Assembly: GCF_002877365.1 (NCBI RefSeq)
Contig: NZ_MCWZ01000282.1
Coordinates: 18,962-82,961 of the forward strand
Length of the DNA stretch: 64,000 nucleotides
Source of the DNA: Vibrio sp. 10N.261.55.A7
Lineage (GTDB): Bacteria; Pseudomonadota; Gammaproteobacteria; Enterobacterales; Vibrionaceae
Reading direction: 5' to 3'
Position numbers and translations under genes: made by a program. This document shows positions 58,206 through 64,000 of the stretch, in pieces. How positions within the stretch are numbered: the first letter of the stretch is position 1; the number at the start of each line of letters is the position of its first letter. Below the pieces are notes generated by a model. That model was not told the DNA's origin, made no database searches, and worked only from the letters and a program-made list of their open reading frames with translations.

Positions 58206-58778
58206 CTAGCATTTTATACTATTGGTTAACTTTAACTTGTAAAATTTTACAGCTTTTAATTTCTGAACCTTTCATAACATTGTAAAACTTCACAATGTAA
58301 ATTTTACATACTGCCGCCACGCAGTTGTTTAACTCTTCATTACTTCTCCGCCTATAGGCTTATAGAACAAGGCTTATGCCAGTTAATTGATTTTTCATAC
58401 GCTTGTTTGAATTGGAAATCGCCTGTGAAATTCATGTAATTTAATTACGTAATAACTTACATATAACGGGTGAAAATCAATCACTTGTTTCAAACGGGAT
58501 AAAACTTTGAATTTAACTTTTTGTTAACTTTAGAGCTGTTGCTCTATGATTGTTTGGTGTAAGTTAAATGCAGGCTTTGAAAGGGAATGTAAGACTTATG
58601 TCTAGTTTTTAGAGTCTTGTAAAACAGTTCTGACTAGGTGAAGGTATAGACAGGTCAGCACAATAAATGAGCAAAACCACAAGGTGTTAAAGATGTTATT
58701 TTGTGGTTCTATAGTTACAAAAGATAACTTTCCATTGTGTAACGTGCATCAGTATAAAGAGTTCAAAGGAAGAGAATT
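58206..58778. promoter_or_regulatory. Long control region upstream of aceB with HexR-like site and palindrome cluster
   Basis: The region has no gene. TGTAATTTAATTACG (58435-58449) matches the HexR consensus TGTAATTAAATTACA at 13 of 15 positions; HexR is a phosphogluconate-responsive regulator known to act on central carbon genes in Shewanella and Vibrio. Farther upstream are three related palindromes: TGTAAAATTTTACA (58238-58251), TGTAAAACTTCACA (58281-58294, imperfect) and TGTAAATTTTACA (58296-58308). The regulator of these is unknown. The ribosome site of aceB is AAGGAAGAG. Confidence 0.6.
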
Positions 58779-60419
58779 ATGTTTGCTTCAGTTTCAGAAA
58801 AAAAACAAAAACAGAACACTGCCACTGGAACCTTAGAAGGCCAGCTTGATGTGGTCGGTGAAGTATCGCCTGAGCACCAAGCCATATTCCCTGTTGAAGC
58901 CCAAACCTTTTTATCTCAGTTGTGTGGGAAGTTCGCCACTAGAGTCGATAGCTTGCTCGATGCTCGCCAACAGCGTCAGCAACAAATTGATCAAGGCGAG
59001 CTTCCTGACTTTCTTGAGGAGTCACAAGACATCCGAGGAGGCAGCTGGAAGATATTAGGTATTCCAACAGACTTGCAAGATCGTCGTGTTGAGATTACGG
59101 GCCCAACTGACCGTAAAATGGTGATCAATGCCTTAAATGCCAATGTGAAGGTATTCATGGCTGACTTTGAAGACTCCATGTCACCCGCTTGGGGAAAGGT
59201 GTTGGATGGTCAAGTAAACCTGCGAGATGCCGTCAACGGGACGATCAGCTACACCAATCCAAGTAACAATAAACACTACCAATTGACCGATGACCCAGCA
59301 GTGCTTATTTGTCGTGTTCGTGGCCTTCACTTGAAAGAGAAGCACGTGACCTATAGCCAAGAGCAAATTCCAGGCGCTTTGTTCGACTTCGCTTTGTATT
59401 TCTTCAATAACTACAAAGCACTACTCGCGAAAGGCAGTGGCCCGTACTTTTACATTCCTAAGCTTCAATCACACCATGAAGCGAAATGGTGGAGTGATGT
59501 TTTCCACTTCACTGAAGAGTACTTCGGTTTAGACACGGGCACGATTAAAGCGACTGTGCTGATTGAAACATTGCCTGCTGTGTTTGAGATGAATGAGATT
59601 TTATTCGCGATGAAAGAGCACATTGTTGGCCTAAATTGTGGTCGTTGGGATTACATCTTCAGTTACATCAAAACACTAAGAAATTATCCAGACCGTATCT
59701 TGCCTGACAGACAAGTCGTGACCATGGAGAAATCATGCCTTAACGCTTACTCAAGATTGTTAGTACGCACGTGTCATCAGCGAGGAGCGTTTGCTATGGG
59801 AGGTATGGCCGCCTTCATCCCAGCAAAAGATCCGGTCGCGAACCAACAAGTACTCGATAAGATTAAGCACGATAAGTCGCTTGAAGCGAATAATGGACAT
59901 GATGGTACTTGGGTTGCGCATCCGGGCCTTGCTGACACCGCACTTGAAGTGTTCGATGCGACCTTTGGTGAGCGCAGTAACCAGCTTGATATTTCTCGCA
60001 GTGATGATGCACCGATTACCGCGAAAGAGCTATTAGAGCCGTGTTCTGGCGAACGAACAGAACAAGGAATGCGCCACAACATCCGCGTTGCCCTTCAATA
60101 CATTGAAGCATGGATCTCAGGTAATGGCTGTGTACCGATTTACGGAATGATGGAAGATGCCGCAACCGCAGAAATTTCTCGCGCATCGATCTGGCAATGG
60201 ATTAAACACGGCAAAGCGCTCGATAACGGTGAAACCGTCACTAAGGCTCTGTTTGAACAATACCTTACTGAAGAGATAGAGGTTGTGAAGCAAGAGCTCG
60301 GTGAAGAGCGATATCAAAGTGGGCGATTTGAAGAAGCCGCGAAATTGATGGCGACTTTAACCACCAGTGACGAATTAACCGATTTCTTAACCATACCGGG
60401 TTATGACTATCTGGACTAA
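58779..60419 (+). CDS. aceB: Malate synthase A
   Basis: The 546-aa cytoplasmic enzyme condenses glyoxylate and acetyl-CoA to malate in the glyoxylate shunt. It has family motifs VFMADFEDSMSPAW (metal-binding acids), CGRWDYIFSYIKTLRN, GGMAAFIPAKDP and GTWVAHPGL, and a C-terminal catalytic region VPIYGMMEDAATAEISRASIWQW. The length fits the short form A (E. coli 533). It heads the aceBA pair; the 573-bp region upstream carries its regulation. Confidence 0.95.
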   Translation: MFASVSEKKQKQNTATGTLEGQLDVVGEVSPEHQAIFPVEAQTFLSQLCGKFATRVDSLLDARQQRQQQIDQGELPDFLEESQDIRGGSWKILGIPTDLQDRRVEITGPTDRKMVINALNANVKVFMADFEDSMSPAWGKVLDGQVNLRDAVNGTISYTNPSNNKHYQLTDDPAVLICRVRGLHLKEKHVTYSQEQIPGALFDFALYFFNNYKALLAKGSGPYFYIPKLQSHHEAKWWSDVFHFTEEYFGLDTGTIKATVLIETLPAVFEMNEILFAMKEHIVGLNCGRWDYIFSYIKTLRNYPDRILPDRQVVTMEKSCLNAYSRLLVRTCHQRGAFAMGGMAAFIPAKDPVANQQVLDKIKHDKSLEANNGHDGTWVAHPGLADTALEVFDATFGERSNQLDISRSDDAPITAKELLEPCSGERTEQGMRHNIRVALQYIEAWISGNGCVPIYGMMEDAATAEISRASIWQWIKHGKALDNGETVTKALFEQYLTEEIEVVKQELGEERYQSGRFEEAAKLMATLTTSDELTDFLTIPGYDYLD

Positions 60420-60604
60420 TAACCAAGTAATAGAAACCATTTTTATAAAAACCAATAACGTGAAATCAACCTTCAGATGCAGCACTCTTATCGTCAAACA
60501 TAAGTAACGCTGCTATGAAATGGAAGACTAATGCGCATGTCGTTTACCAGAGAGTAAACACTTACTTGCTAAGTAAATAGCGCACTACTAAAGAGGGAAA
60601 TACC

Positions 60605-61918
60605 ATGACATTAACTCGACGCCAACAAATCGAAGCTTTAGAAAAAGACTGGGCAACTAATCCACGCTGGAAAAACGTAAAGCGTACCTACACTGCAGAA
60701 GAGGTGGTTGATCTTCGTGGTTCGGTTGTTCCTGCGAATACCCTCGCTCAACGTGGTGCGGATAAACTGTGGTCATTGGTCAATGGCGATGCCAAAAAAG
60801 GTTACGTGAATTGTTTGGGTGCACTTACTGGTGGCCAAGCGGTACAGCAAGCGAAAGCGGGTATCGAAGCGATTTACCTATCAGGTTGGCAAGTAGCGGC
60901 GGATAACAACACTGCATCGACTATGTACCCTGACCAATCATTGTACCCTGTAGATTCTGTGCCTTCTGTTGTAAAACGCATTAATAACTCGTTCCGTCGT
61001 GCTGACCAAATTCAATGGTCTGCGGGTGTCACGCCACAAGATGAAGGTGGTCTAGATTACTTCCTACCTATCGTTGCGGATGCGGAAGCCGGCTTTGGTG
61101 GCGTATTGAACGCTTATGAGTTAATGAAGAACATGATTGAATCCGGCGCGGCGGGTGTTCACTTTGAAGACCAACTGGCTTCTGTGAAAAAATGTGGACA
61201 TATGGGCGGTAAAGTATTGGTTCCAACTCAAGAAGCAGTGCAGAAACTCACGGCTGCTCGTCTTGCTGCGGATGTAGCGGGTACTACTACCCTTGTCATT
61301 GCACGTACGGATGCGAATGCTGCTGACCTGTTAACTTCGGATTGCGACCCTTACGATAGCGACTTTATTCAAGGTGAGCGTACTGCTGAAGGCTTCTATA
61401 AGGTTGATGCGGGTATCAACCAAGCGATCTCTCGTGGTTTAGCATACGCACCTTATGCGGACTTAATTTGGTGTGAAACAGCGACGCCATGTCTTGAAGA
61501 AGCGCGTAAATTTGCGGAAGCCATTCACGCTAAGTACCCAGATCAACTGCTTGCGTATAACTGTTCACCATCGTTTAACTGGGAGAAAAACCTAGATTCA
61601 GAAACGATTGCGAAGTTCCAACAAGAGCTGTCAGACATGGGCTACAAGTACCAATTCATCACGTTAGCGGGCATTCACAACATGTGGTACAACATGTTTG
61701 AACTTGCGCACTCTTATGCACAAGGTGAGGGCATGCGCCACTACGTTGAGAAGGTACAGCGTCCAGAATTTGAAGCGGCTGATAAGGGCTACACATTCGT
61801 TGCGCACCAACAAGAGGTGGGAACGGGTTACTTTGACCGCATGACCAATACGATTCAGGGTGGGAACTCGTCAGTAACGGCATTGACTGGGTCGACAGAG
61901 GAAGAGCAGTTTAAGTAA
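60605..61918 (+). CDS. aceA: Isocitrate lyase
   Basis: The 437-aa enzyme splits isocitrate to succinate and glyoxylate. The catalytic loop KKCGHMGGK has its cysteine at C197. [12 protein letters not shown] carries the metal-binding acids and [11 protein letters not shown] is a further signature. The start has AGAGGGA upstream. The 185-bp gap from aceB has no obvious terminator, so both are likely one operon. aceK, the next gene in enterics, is absent; a chemoreceptor gene is convergent. Confidence 0.95.
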   Translation: MTLTRRQQIEALEKDWATNPRWKNVKRTYTAEEVVDLRGSVVPANTLAQRGADKLWSLVNGDAKKGYVNCLGALTGGQAVQQAKAGIEAIYLSGWQVAADNNTASTMYPDQSLYPVDSVPSVVKRINNSFRRADQIQWSAGVTPQDEGGLDYFLPIVADAEAGFGGVLNAYELMKNMIESGAAGVHFEDQLASVKKCGHMGGKVLVPTQEAVQKLTAARLAADVAGTTTLVIARTDANAADLLTSDCDPYDSDFIQGERTAEGFYKVDAGINQAISRGLAYAPYADLIWCETATPCLEEARKFAEAIHAKYPDQLLAYNCSPSFNWEKNLDSETIAKFQQELSDMGYKYQFITLAGIHNMWYNMFELAHSYAQGEGMRHYVEKVQRPEFEAADKGYTFVAHQQEVGTGYFDRMTNTIQGGNSSVTALTGSTEEEQFK

Positions 61919-61974
61919 CGCTTAAATAGAATCCACTACAAAAGCGTCATTATAATAACGAAGCAACACTGTTT

Positions 61975-62006
61975 GAGCAGCCTAATGATAAGGCTGCTCT
62001 TTTTTG
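61975..62006 (+). terminator. Terminator of aceA
   Basis: GAGCAGCCT (61975-61983) pairs with AGGCTGCTC (61991-61999) around a 7-nt loop, followed by a run of T. Confidence 0.9.
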
Positions 62007-62009
62007 TTT

Positions 62010-63950
62010 TTACAGTTTAAAGAAGCTTAATAGGTCTTTTTGTTTCACCGCTAAAGAAGATAGTTCTTCACTGGCTTTTTTACTTTCTTGAATGGCCGAA
62101 ACATTGTGGTTCACGATGTCAAAAGTTTGCGACACATTTTGTGAGATATCTTGTGTCACACCTGACTGCTCTTCTGAAGCCGTTGCCACTTGCGTATTCA
62201 TATCAGAGATCAAGCTCACTGAGGCTGTGATCGAGGTAAATGCCTTACGAAGCTGTTCGCTGTACTTCCGGGAATCTTCCGCCAGTACCAAGTTAGACTC
62301 CATAAATTGATTGGCGTCTTTCGCTTGGGCTTGAAGTCGAGAGATGATCTCTTGAATGTCGATGGTGGATTGCTGTGTTTTTGCAGCCAATGAACGAACT
62401 TCATCGGCCACAACCGCAAACCCGCGACCTTGTTCCCCGGCTCGGGCGGCTTCGATAGCAGCATTGAGCGCGAGTAGGTTGGTTTGCTCTGAAATGGAGT
62501 TAATCACCTCGATGACCGTGCCTATTTCGACAGAGTACTCTTGCAGTTGATTGACGATTTTCGACGTCTCTTCAATTGAACTGTCGACCTTGCGAGATAT
62601 TTCATCAGAAGAATCAAGAGAGTTTCCGCCTTCTTCGACATTGGATGTTGCGTCTGTGGCAGCACTTTCTGCATTGGCGGCATTTTGGCTCACTTCACTG
62701 GCGGTGCTTGATAGTTCATTAATCGCCGTTGCCACTTGTTCCATTTGGCTGAGCTCTTGCTGAGCATTCGATTCAGTTTCCGTCATCACTGCGCTTAGCT
62801 CGACAGAAGCCGAAGACACATTGTCTGAGATTTGATGGAAGCCATCGATGATTCGACGCAGCTCTAGGCGCATTTGCAAAATATTCGCGTAGATCCCTGT
62901 TTCGTTACCTGTGACCGTGATTTGTTTAGAAAGGTCACCTGAAGCCACTTCCTCTACGATCGATTGGATATCACTCGGCTCGCCACCGACAACTTTCAAC
63001 ACGCTGCGGTAGATGGCAACAGCAATACCCAGTGCTATGACCACAACAACAATGGATAAGACAATCAAGATGATCTGTGCGTTAGCAAAGCGGTCTACCA
63101 TGTCTGGTCCCACGATATCTTGCTTATCCTTCGTTGACAGTTTGATTTCTTCGATGGTTTTGGCGGCGGATGCCCCCATGACGTCGAGTGTGCCTGTAAT
63201 GACGCCATTTCTTTCGTTGATGGTCGAAACCACGTCCGAAAACGTTGATTGATAGACATTAAAAGAATCATAGAACTCTGAAAGGTACGTTTTCTGTTGG
63301 CTAGAGGATAGTTTTATCTTTATTTGGTCAGCAAACTCAGCCGATTCTTTGAACTCTTGCTGTGCTCGTTGCGCGTCTTCAGCACTATTACTGGTGAGGA
63401 ATTTCGAGGCGTATAAACGAGATAGCAGCACATGTTGCTGGAGGTGACCCGTTTTAACGGCCACATCGATATCTTCTTCAACCGAAGATTGTTCCATTAG
63501 GTTCGTCACTGCTTTACGCATATTGAGCCCTGCAGGATCGAGTTTGTCATGGACAAGTCGATTACGTTGTTCAACCAATTGAACCACTTTCTGGAAGCCT
63601 TGATTGTACTGGGTGAGTTGATCTTCAATGGTTAAGAATTCGTTCTTGTGGACATCATCAATATGCGAATTTAAAACGCCCTCAATGAGTTCGATAGAAG
63701 TGCTAATCCGAGCTTCTAGGTCGGTAATGTAGGATGGGTTTGGGTTTTTAATGTATTTTAATGCAGCCAACCTTGCTTCTAGAACATTGGCTTGAACTCG
63801 GCCGGTTGAAACACTGGTCAGTGCTAACGCTCTATAGGTATTGAATCCTTCGCTTGATTGATAAAATCGTAAGGAAGCGACGACAGAAATAACGAGTATC
63901 AAGGCGAGAATGACGCCAAAACCGAGAGAGAGTAATTTTTTCAAACTCAT
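62010..63950 (-). CDS. Methyl-accepting chemotaxis protein with HBM-like helical sensor
   Basis: The 646-aa receptor has a transmembrane helix at about residues 9-28, a periplasmic all-helical domain of about 260 residues, a second helix at about 292-315, a HAMP ([21 protein letters not shown]) and a complete signalling domain with tip [20 protein letters not shown]. The two-bundle periplasmic part ([20 protein letters not shown] and [20 protein letters not shown]) is consistent with a helical bimodular (HBM) domain as in McpS-type receptors, which sense organic acids. The ligand is inferred at most. It lies beside the glyoxylate genes, convergent. Confidence 0.88.
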   Translation of the reverse strand: MSLKKLLSLGFGVILALILVISVVASLRFYQSSEGFNTYRALALTSVSTGRVQANVLEARLAALKYIKNPNPSYITDLEARISTSIELIEGVLNSHIDDVHKNEFLTIEDQLTQYNQGFQKVVQLVEQRNRLVHDKLDPAGLNMRKAVTNLMEQSSVEEDIDVAVKTGHLQQHVLLSRLYASKFLTSNSAEDAQRAQQEFKESAEFADQIKIKLSSSQQKTYLSEFYDSFNVYQSTFSDVVSTINERNGVITGTLDVMGASAAKTIEEIKLSTKDKQDIVGPDMVDRFANAQIILIVLSIVVVVIALGIAVAIYRSVLKVVGGEPSDIQSIVEEVASGDLSKQITVTGNETGIYANILQMRLELRRIIDGFHQISDNVSSASVELSAVMTETESNAQQELSQMEQVATAINELSSTASEVSQNAANAESAATDATSNVEEGGNSLDSSDEISRKVDSSIEETSKIVNQLQEYSVEIGTVIEVINSISEQTNLLALNAAIEAARAGEQGRGFAVVADEVRSLAAKTQQSTIDIQEIISRLQAQAKDANQFMESNLVLAEDSRKYSEQLRKAFTSITASVSLISDMNTQVATASEEQSGVTQDISQNVSQTFDIVNHNVSAIQESKKASEELSSLAVKQKDLLSFFKL

Positions 63951-64000
63951 AAGAAAGAACTCCTACTTGGGCTCTTTTATTGTGGCCCATAGTGTACCTA

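Noticed and set aside
58238..58308. TyrR boxes upstream of aceB
   Set aside because: TyrR needs TGTAAA-N6-TTTACA; here the halves are 1-2 bases apart.

Overview
The window looks like chromosomal DNA of a Vibrio or a close relative in the Vibrionaceae. The signs are the neighbour pairs radA / second EF-G and peroxiredoxin / oxyR / aceB / aceA, a VF530-type small protein, a GalR-GalETKM cluster, and an intergenic inverted-repeat element of a kind I associate with Vibrio genomes. Base composition is moderate, except for a clearly AT-rich AraC-type gene and the region before the pilins. I see no rRNA, tRNA, CRISPR array, prophage, transposase or defence island.

Layout. 1-9529: the end of radA, a membrane diguanylate cyclase, a HAD hydrolase, the second elongation factor G, a DUF2132 protein, a LysR/DUF1127 divergent pair, an acyl-CoA synthetase and an AraC regulator. 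10022-22747: a complete Tad (tight adherence) pilus locus on the + strand. It has two Flp pilins (the second only 54 aa), prepilin peptidase, an extra AAA+ ATPase with a probable winged-helix N-terminus, CpaB, secretin, a small lipoprotein, TadG/E/F-like pseudopilins, TadZ, TadA, TadB, TadC and TadD. 22831-29264: ChrA with a divergent LysR, a PAP2 membrane phosphatase, an O-antigen-ligase-like membrane protein and a MATE exporter. 29435-45585: a galactoside utilisation block with a CUT1 ABC importer, beta-galactosidase (GH2), alpha-galactosidase (GH36), the Leloir enzymes GalE, GalT, GalK and GalM, and a GalR regulator. GalR-like palindromes lie before the transporter, galE and galR. A 269-bp MITE-like element sits between galM and the terminator shared with galR.

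45795-64000: a gamma-glutamylcyclotransferase-like protein, NnrS, a two-gene chemoreceptor unit (MCP plus a separate NIT-domain protein), glpD/glpR/glpK without glpF, dapD, peroxiredoxin divergent from oxyR across a perfect 8-7-8 inverted repeat, the glyoxylate-shunt genes aceB and aceA with a long regulatory region holding a HexR-like site, and an HBM-like chemoreceptor.

Most of the window is ordinary metabolism. The parts most worth a closer look are the AAA+ ATPase and twin short pilins of the Tad locus, the split NIT chemoreceptor, the palindrome cluster before aceB, and the inverted-repeat element after galM.
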